From: Kribbella steppae
Lineage (GTDB): Bacteria > Actinomycetota > Actinomycetes > Propionibacteriales > Kribbellaceae
Direction of reading: 5' to 3'
Length of the DNA: 49,507 nucleotides
NCBI RefSeq assembly: GCF_004342025.1
Contig: NZ_SLWN01000029.1
Location: 1 to 49,507 of the forward strand
Positions 7,972-17,155 of the stretch are shown here, in pieces; the stretch's first letter is position 1, and the number at the start of each line of letters is the position of its first letter. A model generated the notes under the pieces. The model was not told the DNA's origin and ran no database searches. It saw only the letters and a list, made by a program, of their open reading frames with translations. Both the position numbers and the translations under genes were made by a program.

Positions 7972-8787
7972 GTGGCCAAGGGAGTCAAGCGGTCGCGGCT
8001 CGATGCCGAGCTGGTACGACGGGGCCTGGCCAGGTCCCGTGAGCACGCGAGCGATCTGATCGCCGCCGGCAAGGTCAAGGTCTCGGGCACCGTCGCCACC
8101 AAGCCGGCGACCGGCGTCGGCACCGATGCGCCGATCGTCGTCGACACCTCCGAGACCGACGACCCCGGGTACGCGAGTCGCGGTGCGCACAAGCTGATCG
8201 GGGCTCTCGAAGCCTTCCCCGGCGTGCAGGTCAAGGGACGCAAGACGTTGGACGCGGGCGCGTCGACCGGCGGCTTCACCGACGTACTGCTGCGCAACGA
8301 AGCGGCCCATGTGATCGCGGTCGACGTCGGGTACGGCCAGCTGGTGTGGTCGTTGCAGACCGACGAACGCGTCACGGTGATGGACCGGACCAATGTCCGT
8401 TCGCTCACCCTCGAGGACATCGGTGGTGAACCGGTTGATCTCGTCGTCAGCGACCTCAGCTTCATCTCGCTCACGCTCGTCCTGCCCGCGCTGATCGGGG
8501 TGGTGACGCCGGACGGCGATCTGGTGCTGATGGTGAAACCGCAGTTCGAGGTCGGCAAGGAGCGCCTCGGCAAGGGCGGTGTCGTCCGCGATCCCGAGCT
8601 GCGCGCCGACGCGGTGCGGGGAGTGGCCGCCAAGGCGACCGAACTGGGCTGGGGAGTGGAGGGTGTCGCCGCCAGCCCGTTGCCTGGTCCGTCAGGAAAT
8701 GTCGAATACTTCCTGTGGATACGCCGATCAGCACCGCCTCTCGATGAGACGATGCTCCAGACCGCCATCGAGAGCGGTCCACAGTGA
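7972..8787 (+). CDS. tlyA: TlyA family rRNA 2'-O-methyltransferase
   Basis: A 271-residue protein: an S4 RNA-binding domain at residues 1-65 (RLDAELVRRGLARSREHA), then a Rossmann methyltransferase with TLDAGASTGGFTDVLL as the SAM-binding motif I, DLSFISL near residue 160 and MVKPQFEVG near residue 185. TlyA methylates the 2'-OH of a 16S and a 23S rRNA cytidine, which creates capreomycin and viomycin susceptibility in mycobacteria. GTG 7972 follows GGAAGG (7961-7966). It is in line with nadK and recN, as in other actinobacteria. Confidence 0.95.
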   Translation: MAKGVKRSRLDAELVRRGLARSREHASDLIAAGKVKVSGTVATKPATGVGTDAPIVVDTSETDDPGYASRGAHKLIGALEAFPGVQVKGRKTLDAGASTGGFTDVLLRNEAAHVIAVDVGYGQLVWSLQTDERVTVMDRTNVRSLTLEDIGGEPVDLVVSDLSFISLTLVLPALIGVVTPDGDLVLMVKPQFEVGKERLGKGGVVRDPELRADAVRGVAAKATELGWGVEGVAASPLPGPSGNVEYFLWIRRSAPPLDETMLQTAIESGPQ

Positions 8788-8805
8788 GCAGAAGGCGGGA
8801 TCAGA

Positions 8806-9765
8806 GTGGCTGAGCACGAGCCGCGGCGCGTGCTGCTGGTGACGCACACCGGGCGGGAGCAGGCGGTCGAGGTGGCGCGGGACGCGCACCGGCTGCTGAC
8901 CGACGCCGGCCTGCAGGTCCGGCTGCTCGCCGACGAGGCCGAGGCGCTGAAGCTCAACCCCGCAGAGCTCGTCGACGACCACGAGAAGGCGGCGCTCGAC
9001 GTCGAGCTGATCATGGTGCTCGGTGGCGACGGTTCGATCCTGCGCGGTGCCGAGCTGGCCCGCCCGCACGGTACGCCGGTGCTCGGGGTGAATCTCGGCC
9101 ACGTCGGGTTCCTGGCCGAGGCCGAGGTGGACGACCTGGAGCGGATCGTCCAAGTGGTGGTCGACCGCAGCTACACGGTCGAGGAGCGGATGACGCTGGC
9201 GGTCGACGTACGGCTGGACGGGGAGCTGATCTTCGACACCTGGGCGCTGAACGAGGCGAGTGTGGAGAAGGCCGCCCGCGAGCGGATGCTCGAGGTGATG
9301 GTCGAGGTGGACGACCGGCCGCTGTCGCGGTGGGGTTGTGACGGGGTCGTGGTGGCCACGCCGACGGGCAGTACGGCGTACGCCTTCTCCGCGGGTGGAC
9401 CGATCGTCTGGCCGGAGGTCGAGGCGATCCTGATGGTGCCGCTGAGCGCCCATGCGTTGTTCTCCCGGCCGATCGTGGTGGCGCCGACGTCGCAGCTGTC
9501 GATCGAGCTGGTGCCGTCGTGGCACGGTCGCGGCGTGCTGTGGTGCGACGGTCGCCGGATGGTCGAGGTGCCGCCGGGCGCCGAGATCCAGCTCCGGCGC
9601 GGCAGTCGGCCGGTCCGGCTGGCGCGGGCGCACGAGGCGCCGTTCACCGACCGGCTCGTGGCGAAGTTCGACCTCCCGGTGCTCGGCTGGCGCGGCGCCG
9701 CCGAGCGCAAGCGCAACGGGGACGCAAGAAGCACACCCGACGCCAACGGACAACAGGAGACCTAG
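8806..9765 (+). CDS. nadK: NAD kinase
   Basis: A 319-residue ATP- or polyphosphate-dependent NAD kinase making NADP. The GGDG motif (VLGGDGSILRGAEL, near residue 70) and the GVNLGHVGFLAE and TPTGSTAYAFSAGGPI motifs (near residues 185-200) are intact. The last 25 residues are a polar tail. GTG 8806 lies 18 bp after tlyA. The order tlyA-nadK-recN is conserved in actinobacteria and indicates one operon. Confidence 0.95.
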   Translation: MAEHEPRRVLLVTHTGREQAVEVARDAHRLLTDAGLQVRLLADEAEALKLNPAELVDDHEKAALDVELIMVLGGDGSILRGAELARPHGTPVLGVNLGHVGFLAEAEVDDLERIVQVVVDRSYTVEERMTLAVDVRLDGELIFDTWALNEASVEKAARERMLEVMVEVDDRPLSRWGCDGVVVATPTGSTAYAFSAGGPIVWPEVEAILMVPLSAHALFSRPIVVAPTSQLSIELVPSWHGRGVLWCDGRRMVEVPPGAEIQLRRGSRPVRLARAHEAPFTDRLVAKFDLPVLGWRGAAERKRNGDARSTPDANGQQET

Positions 9766-9767
9766 AC

Positions 9768-11498
9768 ATGCTCTCGGAGATCCGCATCACCGGATTGGGC
9801 GTGATCGAGGACGCGACGCTGGACCTCGATCCGGGGTTCACCGCGGTCACCGGCGAGACCGGTGCCGGTAAGACGATGGTCGTGACCGGTGTGAACATGC
9901 TGCTCGGTGGCCGCGCGGACAGCGGCCTGGTGCGACACGGCACGCGTCGCGCGCGAGTCGAGGGCCGCGCCAGTGCGGTGCCGAAGGCGATCGTGCAGCA
10001 GGCCGAGGACCGTGGCGGCGAGCTGGACGACGACGAGTTGCTGATCGCGCGCGAACTGTCCTCCGAAGGCCGCTCCCGCGCTTTCCTCGGCGGCGCGTCC
10101 GTCCCGGTGTCCGTGCTGGCCGAGGTGTCCGGCGACCTGGTCGCGATCCACGGCCAGGCCGAGCAGTGGCGTCTCCTCCAGCCGTCGCGCCAGCGCGAAA
10201 CCCTCGACACGTTCGCCGGCAAGCCCGTGCTCGTGCCGCTGCAGGAGTACGCCGCCGCCTACAAGCGTCACCGTGAGGTCGAGGCCGAGCTGACCGAGCT
10301 GACCACGCGCCAGCGCGATCGCCTCGCCGAGGCGGACCTGCTGCGCTTCGGGCTCGACGAGGTCGCGAAGGCGGAGCCGCTGCCGGGCGAGGACGCTGAG
10401 CTGGCAGCCGAGGAGGATCGCCTCGCGTACGCCGACGGCCTTCGTACTGCGGCCACCACGGCAGCCGACGCGTTGGCCTCGGAGGATCTCGATTCCACCA
10501 GGCCCGGCGACGTACTCGGGCTGCTTGCTCTCACCAAGCAGGTCCTCGACGCGGAGCGCGAGCACGACCCCAAGCTGGCCGAGCTCGCGGACCGAGCCGG
10601 CGAGCTCGGGTACCTCGCCGCCGACCTGGCCGGCGAGCTTTCGTCGTACGCCGCCGATGTCGACACCGACCCGGCACGGCTTGCGGTCGTGAGCGAACGG
10701 CGATCGCTGCTGACCGGCCTTGTCCGCAAGTACGGCGCTGAGCAGGGCACCGTGGACGAGGTGCTCGACTGGGCGAAGCGGTCCACGAATCGGCTGGCCG
10801 AGCTGGACGGGAGTGACGAGCGGGTCGAGCTCCTGACCGCGGAGCTCGCCGAGCTGGACGCGAAGCTCGCGGATCTCGGTCAGCAGGTCCGCGCGGCCCG
10901 GATCGAAGCGGCCGAGCGGCTGAGCGTCGCCGTGTCCGAGGAGCTGACCGGCCTGGCGATGCCGCACGCGAAGTTGTCGATCGAGGTGCACGAGAGTGCG
11001 CAGGGTCCGTTCGGCATCGACGAGGTCGAGTTCTGCTTCGCGGCGAACCCGGGCAGCCCGTCACGTCCGCTGCAGAAGGCGGCGTCCGGTGGTGAGCTCT
11101 CCCGGGTGATGCTCGCGCTCGAGGTGATCCTGTCGGACACGCATCCGGTGCCGACGCTGGTGTTCGACGAGATCGACGCCGGGATCGGCGGCCGGGCGGC
11201 GGTCGAGGTGGGCAAACGGCTGGCCCGGCTGGCGGAGAAGGCGCAGGTGATCGTGGTGACGCACCTGCCGCAGGTTGCAGCGTTCGCGGATCGTCACGCG
11301 GTCGTGCTGAAGAGTGACGACGGTTCCGTCACCACCAGTGGCCTGGTCGCGCTCGACGACGACGCGCGACTGAAGGAGCTGTCCCGGATGATGGCCGGCC
11401 TGGAGAACTCCGATGCCGCCCAGGCCCATGCCGAGGAATTGCTCGCGCTTGCGGCTGAGCGGCACAAACCACGCAGGAAGAGTCGTTCGAAAGGATGA
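9768..11498 (+). CDS. recN: DNA repair protein RecN
   Basis: A 576-residue SMC-like ATPase that acts in double-strand-break repair. Walker A is TGETGAGKTM near residue 33. A long coiled-coil middle is rich in Glu and Ala. The signature segment is KAASGGELSRVMLALEVIL, and Walker B is TLVFDEIDAGIGG. ATG 9768 is preferred because it follows ACAGGAGA by eight bases and begins with the canonical MLSEIRITGLG; the open frame runs further upstream over nadK. No LexA-like box was found in front of it. Confidence 0.95.
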   Translation: MLSEIRITGLGVIEDATLDLDPGFTAVTGETGAGKTMVVTGVNMLLGGRADSGLVRHGTRRARVEGRASAVPKAIVQQAEDRGGELDDDELLIARELSSEGRSRAFLGGASVPVSVLAEVSGDLVAIHGQAEQWRLLQPSRQRETLDTFAGKPVLVPLQEYAAAYKRHREVEAELTELTTRQRDRLAEADLLRFGLDEVAKAEPLPGEDAELAAEEDRLAYADGLRTAATTAADALASEDLDSTRPGDVLGLLALTKQVLDAEREHDPKLAELADRAGELGYLAADLAGELSSYAADVDTDPARLAVVSERRSLLTGLVRKYGAEQGTVDEVLDWAKRSTNRLAELDGSDERVELLTAELAELDAKLADLGQQVRAARIEAAERLSVAVSEELTGLAMPHAKLSIEVHESAQGPFGIDEVEFCFAANPGSPSRPLQKAASGGELSRVMLALEVILSDTHPVPTLVFDEIDAGIGGRAAVEVGKRLARLAEKAQVIVVTHLPQVAAFADRHAVVLKSDDGSVTTSGLVALDDDARLKELSRMMAGLENSDAAQAHAEELLALAAERHKPRRKSRSKG

Positions 11499-11502
11499 TT
11501 TG

Positions 11503-11562
11503 ACGCACAGTGATCCTGGTTTCTGTGCGTGAACAAGCGCCCTCCCGGGTAAATGACCCGGG
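11503..11562 (+). terminator. Two hairpins between recN and steA
   Basis: ACGCACAG (11503-11510) pairs with CTGTGCGT (11523-11530), and CCCGGGT (11544-11550) pairs with ACCCGGG (11556-11562). They begin right after the recN stop codon. The second is followed by CTCTTG. They probably attenuate or separate recN and steA transcription. Confidence 0.5.
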
Positions 11563-11595
11563 AAGGGGCTCTTGACATGGCAGGATGAGAGCGCG

Positions 11596-12777
11596 ATGAA
11601 ACTGCCCAGCCTGCGGAGAGCACGACCCACTGAACTGCCCGGTATCGCCGGAGTGGTCCGGCTCGATCGCCGTACCAAGAATCTCACCAAGCGGCTGAAG
11701 CCGGGCGAGATCGCGGTCATCGACCATGTCGACCTGGACCGGGTCAGCGCCGAGGCGCTGGTCGACTGCCGGGTCGCCGCGGTGGTGAACGTGGCCGACT
11801 CGATCAGCGGCCGCTACCCGAACCTCGGTCCGGAGATCCTCGTCGAGGCGGGGATCCCGCTGGTCGACGGGGTCGGCCGCGAGGTGTTCTCGATCCTGCA
11901 CGAGGGCGAGCGGGTCCGGCTGAACGAGGGCTGCCTGTACCGCGGCGAGGAGGTTGTCGCCAAGGGTGTGTGGCAGGACAGCAAGACCGTCGCGGAGTCG
12001 ATGGACGACGCCCGGTCCGGTCTGTCCACCCAACTGGAGGCGTTCACCGCCAACACGCTGGAGTACCTGCGTCGCGAACGCGACCTGCTCCTCGACGGTG
12101 TCGGCGTACCGGACGTCCACACGCCGATGGACGGCAAGCACGTGCTGATCGTGGTCCGCGGGTACGACTACCGCGAGGACCTGGTCGCGCTGCGCCCGTA
12201 CATCCGCGAGTACCGGCCGGTGCTGATCGGGGTCGACGGCGGCGCCGACGCGCTGGTGGAGAACGGCTATGTCCCGGACCTGATCGTCGGCGACATGGAC
12301 TCGGTCAAGGACGAGACGCTGAAGAGCGGCGCCGAGGTGGTCGTGCACGCGTACCGCGACGGCCGCGCGCCCGGCTCGGAACGGCTGGAGCGGCTCGGTG
12401 TGGACTCGATCGAGTTCCCGGCCGCCGGCACCAGCGAGGACGTCGCGATGTTGCTGGCCGACTCCAAGGGTGCCTCGCTGATCGTCGCGGTCGGCACCCA
12501 CAACTCCCTGGTGGAGTTTCTCGACAAGGGGCGCGCCGGGATGGCGAGCACCTTCATCACCCGCTTGCGCGTCGGTGCCAAGCTGGTGGACGCCAAGGGT
12601 GTCGGCCGGCTGTACCGCAGCCGGGTATCTACCCTTCAGGTGGTTGCGCTGGCCGGGGCCGGCCTGTTCGCACTCGGCATGGCGTTGGTCGCGATCGGCG
12701 GCGACGACGTGCTCTGGTCGATCCTGCGGGCGCGCTGGAGCGACTTCGTCTACTGGATCCGGGAGCTGTTCACGTGA
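11596..12777 (+). CDS. steA: SteA, cell-separation protein with thiamine-pyrophosphokinase-like fold
   Basis: A 393-residue homolog of Rv1697. The N-terminal half has a mixed domain with GRYPNLGPEILVEAGIPLVDG. The second half has VLIGVDGGADALVENGYVPDLIVGDMDSV, which resembles the thiamine pyrophosphokinase catalytic fold. One transmembrane helix lies near residues 345-370 (VVALAGAGLFALGMALVAIGG) close to the C-terminus. In corynebacteria SteA works with SteB to promote cell separation through the RipC peptidoglycan hydrolase pathway. ATG 11596 is preferred over an in-frame TTG at 11572. It overlaps steB by GTGA. Confidence 0.88.
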   Translation: MKLPSLRRARPTELPGIAGVVRLDRRTKNLTKRLKPGEIAVIDHVDLDRVSAEALVDCRVAAVVNVADSISGRYPNLGPEILVEAGIPLVDGVGREVFSILHEGERVRLNEGCLYRGEEVVAKGVWQDSKTVAESMDDARSGLSTQLEAFTANTLEYLRRERDLLLDGVGVPDVHTPMDGKHVLIVVRGYDYREDLVALRPYIREYRPVLIGVDGGADALVENGYVPDLIVGDMDSVKDETLKSGAEVVVHAYRDGRAPGSERLERLGVDSIEFPAAGTSEDVAMLLADSKGASLIVAVGTHNSLVEFLDKGRAGMASTFITRLRVGAKLVDAKGVGRLYRSRVSTLQVVALAGAGLFALGMALVAIGGDDVLWSILRARWSDFVYWIRELFT

Positions 12778-13721
12778 TCGACTTTCGCTACCACATCGTC
12801 TCGATCGTGGCGATCTTCTTCGCCCTGGGCGCCGGTGTGGTGCTGGGTGCCGGCCCGCTGAAGGGCACCGGCAGCGAGCTCGTCGCGAGTCAGGCCGAGA
12901 AGGATCGGCAGCAGCTCGCCGACGCGCGGCAGGAGCTGACCGACGTGAAGTCGCTGGACAAGTACCGCGACGACTACGTCGCCAAGGTCACCGCCGGGCT
13001 GACCAACGGCAAGCTGACCGGCAAGAAGATCGTCGTCGTCACCATGCCGAACGCCGACGGCGACTTGGCCAACACCCTGACCGAGGAGCTGGAGACGGCC
13101 GGCGGTCAGGTCACCACGCGGGTCGCGCTGGACAGCAAGCTGTTCGACGCCGGTCAGCGCCAGCTGGTCGAGCAGCTCGTCACCGAGCTCGTCACCGCCG
13201 ACATCGAGATCCCCGCGGACAGTACGACGTACCAGCGGGCCGGACTGATCATGGCGCGCGGGCTCGCGGCCAACGAAGAGGGCAAGGCCGCCGACTCCGA
13301 GTCGACCAAGATCATCAGCGGCCTGACCGGATCCAAGCTGCTGTCGCTGAAGCCGTCGCAGATCAAGGACCGGGCCAGCCTGTTCGTCGTGGTGGCCGCC
13401 AAGCCGCCGACGCCGCTGCCGGACAACTCGTCGTACAACGACTCGGTGGACTTCATCGAGGGCCTGGACGAGGGCAGCGCCGGTGTGGTGGTGGCCGGTA
13501 CGCCGCTGACGGCGAAGACCGGCGGTCTGGTCAAGGCATTGCGGAGTGACTCCGACGCGACCAAGATCGTTTCCTCGGTGGACGTGGCCGACATCCCCGC
13601 CGGGCAGGCGACGGTCGTCTTCTCGCTGGCCGAGCAGGCGAGCGGCAAGGCGGGGCAGTACGGCGCGTTCGACGCGAAGAACGGCGTAGCGCCGTCGGAC
13701 GTACAGACGAAGGACAACTGA
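12774..13721 (+). CDS. steB: SteB / Rv1698 (MctB)-family protein
   Basis: A 315-residue protein. An N-terminal signal anchor (IDFRYHIVSIVAIFFALGAGVVLGAG, in two parts) is followed by a coiled segment at about residues 40-70 and an extracytoplasmic domain. The FRYHxVSxVAxFxALxxGxxxG opening is diagnostic of the family. In M. tuberculosis the homolog is described as the MctB copper channel; in corynebacteria as SteB, partner of SteA. Coupling to steA by a GTGA overlap favours the SteB role here. GTG start. Confidence 0.85.
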   Translation: MIDFRYHIVSIVAIFFALGAGVVLGAGPLKGTGSELVASQAEKDRQQLADARQELTDVKSLDKYRDDYVAKVTAGLTNGKLTGKKIVVVTMPNADGDLANTLTEELETAGGQVTTRVALDSKLFDAGQRQLVEQLVTELVTADIEIPADSTTYQRAGLIMARGLAANEEGKAADSESTKIISGLTGSKLLSLKPSQIKDRASLFVVVAAKPPTPLPDNSSYNDSVDFIEGLDEGSAGVVVAGTPLTAKTGGLVKALRSDSDATKIVSSVDVADIPAGQATVVFSLAEQASGKAGQYGAFDAKNGVAPSDVQTKDN

Positions 13722-13722
13722 C

Positions 13723-14535
13723 GTGGGAATTCTGAGCGCTGCCGTCGCGGCAGCTGCCACCGCCGCGCTCGAACGGGCCGCGGCGAAACTGCCCAAGGAG
13801 AACCGCGAGCCGTTCGAGCGGACCAACCACCGCGGTGAGCCGGTGACTCTGCTCGAAGGCCCGGTCGCGGTGCTCGGCGCTCTTGCCGGTGTCGCGGCCT
13901 CGCCGTCGACGCCGGGCAAGGTCAAGGCCGCCGCGCTGCTCGCCGGCTCGGTGTCGGGTGCGGTCGGCGCGTACGACGATCTGCGTGGAACCACGCAGGC
14001 GAAGGGATTCCGGGGCCACCTCAGCGCGCTGAAGCGGGGTGAGGTGACCAGCGGAGCGGTGAAGATCCTCGGCGTCGGCGCCGCCGGTCTCGCTGCCGCC
14101 GCGCTGTTGCCGCGAAAGTCGTCCGGGGTGAAGGCGGTGGCCGGGATCGTTGCCGACGGCGCCTTGATCGCCGGTACGGCGAATCTCACCAACCTGCTCG
14201 ATCTGCGCCCCGGCCGTGCGCTGAAGGCGGTCACGGCGGTCAATGCTCCGCTGGCGGCCGTGAACGGTCCGGCCGGTGCGGTCGTCGGTGCGGCCGCGGC
14301 CGCGGCTCCGTCCGACCTGGGCGAGCGGTCGATGCTGGGCGACTGTGGTGCGAACGGTCTGGGTGCGATCACCGGCACGGCGCTGGCCGCCTCGCTGCCG
14401 CGTCCGCTCAAGGCCCTGGCGCTCGGTGCGGTCGTCGCGTTGAACCTGGCCAGCGAGAAGGTCAGCTTCACCAAGGTCATCGCCGAGAACCCGGTCCTGG
14501 ACAGGATCGATCAGTGGGGCCGTAGGCCCAGGTGA
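13723..14535 (+). CDS. Compact MraY/WecA-like membrane phosphosugar transferase
   Basis: A 270-residue Ala/Gly-rich membrane protein. Three motifs match the polyprenyl-phosphate phosphosugar transferase family: AYDD near residue 85 (the catalytic DD pair), NLTNLLDLRPGRALK near residue 150 (the NxxNxxD segment) and MLGDCGANGLGA near residue 205 (the GDxGS-like segment). It is shorter than MraY (about 360 residues), and I see no His-rich cytoplasmic loop. It may be a reduced enzyme or a paralog with another substrate. GTG 13723 follows steB by one base, and the gene overlaps the flippase by GTGA. Confidence 0.7.
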   Translation: MGILSAAVAAAATAALERAAAKLPKENREPFERTNHRGEPVTLLEGPVAVLGALAGVAASPSTPGKVKAAALLAGSVSGAVGAYDDLRGTTQAKGFRGHLSALKRGEVTSGAVKILGVGAAGLAAAALLPRKSSGVKAVAGIVADGALIAGTANLTNLLDLRPGRALKAVTAVNAPLAAVNGPAGAVVGAAAAAAPSDLGERSMLGDCGANGLGAITGTALAASLPRPLKALALGAVVALNLASEKVSFTKVIAENPVLDRIDQWGRRPR

Positions 14536-16112
14536 GCACGGGCGGTCGGATCGCCCGAGCCGCAGTTCTGATCGCCGCGATCACTGTTCTGGCCCGGGTG
14601 GCCGGATTCGGCCGGTGGCTGGTCTTCTCGAAGACTGTCGGTGCGGGCTGTCTCGCGGAGGCCTACGCAACCGCGAACCAACTGCCGAACATCCTCTTCG
14701 AGGTGGTCGCCGGTGGGGCGCTGGCGGGCGCGGTCATTCCGGTGCTCGCCGGCCCGGTGGCTCGTGGCGACCGCGCCGCCCAAGGACGCATCATCGGCGC
14801 GCTGCTGAGCTGGTCCTTCGTGCTGTTGGCGCCCTTCGCCTTACTGGCTTGGGTTCTGGCGTCCGCGTATTCCGATGCGATGCTCGATCCGGGTGCTGAG
14901 TGCACCGGCTCGGTTGCGACGGCGACCCGGATGCTGGCGATCTTCGTGCCCCAGGTGTTCGGCTACGCGATCGCCGTCATCGCGACCGCCGTACTGCAGT
15001 CACACAAGCGGTTCGCGGCCGGTGCACTGGCTCCGCTGATCTCCAGCCTCGTTGTCGTGGCCACCTATCTGGCCTTCGCGGCCGAAGCCCCTGACGCCGA
15101 CGCAGCGTCGCGTAGCGCGGCCGATCTGCTTGCCTGGGGTACGACGGCCGGCGTCGCAGCGCTGGCGCTCACTGTGCTGGTGCCCATGCTGTTCCTGCGA
15201 CTCCCGATCAAACCGACGCTGCGACTCGACCCAGCCGTCAGTCCAGTACTCCGAAGGCTCGCCCTGGCCGGTCTCGCCATACTGATCGCGCAACAGTTGA
15301 CCTTCGTCGTCACCACCTACCTGGCTAACCACCGGGGGCCTGCGGGAAGCATTGCCGTCTACTCGTGGGCCAACGCGGTCTACTTGCTGCCGTACGCCGT
15401 ACTCGCCGTGCCGATCACCACAGCCGTGTTCCCACGGCTCGCAGCGGCGTACGAGGCACGAGAGCGTTTCGACTTCTACGCGGCCGCGTCGACGAGAGCA
15501 GTGATGCTCGCCGGTGGTGCTGGAGCCGCGTTGCTGGCTGGCACAGCCGTCCCGGTCGCGAGGGTCTTCGCGTACGACGACGGCGCGGTGCAGGAGGCCA
15601 ATGCGACATCACTGGGCAACGCCCTCATCGCGTTTGCTCCGGCTGCGATCGGCTTTGCTGTGTTGATGCACGTCGGCCGAGTCCTCTACGCGCGGCATGC
15701 GGGCCGTCAGGTCGCTATGGTGACGTCTGCGGCCTGGGTCGTGGTGGCGGTTGCCGGTGTGGTGCTGACTGCTGAATGGGATGCGGTGCCGGCGTTGGCT
15801 GCTGCTATGTCTGTCGGCATGGTCCTGGGCGCTGTCGCCCTCGTGATGGTGCTGCGTCGGGAGGCCGGGCCCGGTGTGCTGGCCGGACTGGCTCGTGCCA
15901 CGCTTGCTGCCCTGGTCGGCGCGGTGTTGGCCGGTGCTGCGGGCTGGGCGGTGGCCTTGCCTGCTGACGACGCCGGACTGGGGAGTGCACTCGTGTTCTC
16001 GGTGCTGTCCGGTCTGGCCGTTGTCGTCGTGTACGCCGCGGTGGCGGTGGCACTGGATCGCGCGGACGTTCGCGCGCTAAGACGTCGGGGACTCGTGGAG
16101 GAGACGCAATGA
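14532..16112 (+). CDS. MurJ/MviN-like lipid flippase family protein
   Basis: A 526-residue polytopic membrane protein with about 14 predicted helices. The N-terminal ARVAGFGRWLVFSKTVG and ANQLPNILFEVVAGGALAGAVIPVL are characteristic of MviN/MurJ in the MOP exporter superfamily. The position after an MraY-like gene and before a glycosyltransferase suggests that it flips a lipid-linked sugar. It may be a paralog and not the main lipid II flippase. GTG 14532 overlaps the previous stop codon, and the 3' end overlaps the next gene by ATGA. Confidence 0.82.
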   Translation: MSTGGRIARAAVLIAAITVLARVAGFGRWLVFSKTVGAGCLAEAYATANQLPNILFEVVAGGALAGAVIPVLAGPVARGDRAAQGRIIGALLSWSFVLLAPFALLAWVLASAYSDAMLDPGAECTGSVATATRMLAIFVPQVFGYAIAVIATAVLQSHKRFAAGALAPLISSLVVVATYLAFAAEAPDADAASRSAADLLAWGTTAGVAALALTVLVPMLFLRLPIKPTLRLDPAVSPVLRRLALAGLAILIAQQLTFVVTTYLANHRGPAGSIAVYSWANAVYLLPYAVLAVPITTAVFPRLAAAYEARERFDFYAAASTRAVMLAGGAGAALLAGTAVPVARVFAYDDGAVQEANATSLGNALIAFAPAAIGFAVLMHVGRVLYARHAGRQVAMVTSAAWVVVAVAGVVLTAEWDAVPALAAAMSVGMVLGAVALVMVLRREAGPGVLAGLARATLAALVGAVLAGAAGWAVALPADDAGLGSALVFSVLSGLAVVVVYAAVAVALDRADVRALRRRGLVEETQ

Positions 16113-17134
16113 GGATCGGCCTGCTGCTCGCGGAGTCGAGGGGCGGGATCGGGCAGCACGTCGCCTCCCTGGTGCCGCGGTTCTTGAACGCTGGTCACGA
16201 GGTCGTCGTGTGCGCACCACCCGGTACCGCCGAGCACTTCGACTTCGGCGGCGCGACCGTCGTGGCACAGGCGCCGGCGTTGCGCGGAGTCGACGTGGTT
16301 CACGCTCACGGCTACCGCGCCGGCATGACCGCTCTGCGGGACAGGTCGCGCCTTCGGCCTCTGGTCGTCACCTGGCACAACGCAGTGATCGCTCCCGGGC
16401 CGCGTGGGCTCGTCATGCGGCTGGGCCAGCGGCTGGTGGCCAGGGGAGCGGACCTGACACTAGGAGCTTCCAGCGACCTAGTGGACCTGGCGAAAAGCCT
16501 TGGCGCCCGGCAGGCCCGTCTGGCCCCGGTAGCGGCTCCAGCCATCCCACAGGTCCGTACACCTACCGCTGATGTGCGCGCGTCGCTCGGCCTGAGCGAC
16601 CAGCCCTTGATCCTGACAGTGGGCCGGCTGGCGCCGCAGAAGGACTACCCGACGCTACTGTCCGTGGCGGCCTCCGTGCGGGAGTCGAACCCGGACGTGG
16701 TCTTCGCGGTCGTCGGAGACGGCCCGTTGCGTGACAACCTCCAGGCGCGGATCGACGCGGAGAACCTCCCTGTGCGGCTCCTCGGTCACCGGAACGACGT
16801 CGCTGACCTCCTGGGCGCGGCTGACGTGTTCCTACTGACCTCCCACTGGGAGGCCCGGGCCCTCGTCATCCAGGAGGCGCTGCAGGTCGGCGTACCCGTG
16901 GTGGCGACGGCGGTCGGCGGCGTACCGGAGTTGGTGGACGACAGCGCCGTACTGGCGTTCCCAGGGGATGCCGACGGGCTGGCCGACGGAGTCCGGGCGG
17001 TGCTCGCCGAGCCGGAGACGGCGAACGCTATGCGGACGCGCGGCCGGGAGTTGGCCTCAAGATGGCCGGACGAGGACGCGGTGGCGAAGAATCTGCTCGA
17101 CATCTATGCGGGTCTCGTCGCGACCACTGCTTGA
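16109..17134 (+). CDS. GT-B glycosyltransferase (family 4 type)
   Basis: A 341-residue glycosyltransferase. The acceptor-domain start GGIGQHVASLVPRF and DVVHAHGYRAG, the donor-domain start ILTVGRLAPQKDYPTLL near residue 170 and the E-x7-E-like segment EARALVIQEALQVGVPVVATAVGGVPELV near residue 250 place it with family 4/1 enzymes using nucleotide sugars. With the MraY-like and flippase genes it completes a set of transfer, extend and flip functions. The product is unknown. Confidence 0.85.
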   Translation: MRIGLLLAESRGGIGQHVASLVPRFLNAGHEVVVCAPPGTAEHFDFGGATVVAQAPALRGVDVVHAHGYRAGMTALRDRSRLRPLVVTWHNAVIAPGPRGLVMRLGQRLVARGADLTLGASSDLVDLAKSLGARQARLAPVAAPAIPQVRTPTADVRASLGLSDQPLILTVGRLAPQKDYPTLLSVAASVRESNPDVVFAVVGDGPLRDNLQARIDAENLPVRLLGHRNDVADLLGAADVFLLTSHWEARALVIQEALQVGVPVVATAVGGVPELVDDSAVLAFPGDADGLADGVRAVLAEPETANAMRTRGRELASRWPDEDAVAKNLLDIYAGLVATTA

Positions 17135-17141
17135 CAACAGG

Positions 17142-17147
17142 TAGGCT
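17142..17147 (+). promoter_or_regulatory. Candidate leaderless -10 box of pyrG
   Basis: TAGGCT lies eight bases before GTG 17156, and no Shine-Dalgarno is present in the 21-bp gap after the glycosyltransferase. No good -35 was seen. Confidence 0.4.
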
Positions 17148-17155
17148 GAAGGCCC

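Noticed and set aside
11572..11577. TTGACA as a -35 for steA
   Set aside because: No acceptable -10 lies 16-18 bp downstream; the hexamer falls just before the ATG.
17131..17136. TTGACA before pyrG
   Set aside because: Only 5 bp from the TAGGCT box, and part of the previous stop codon.
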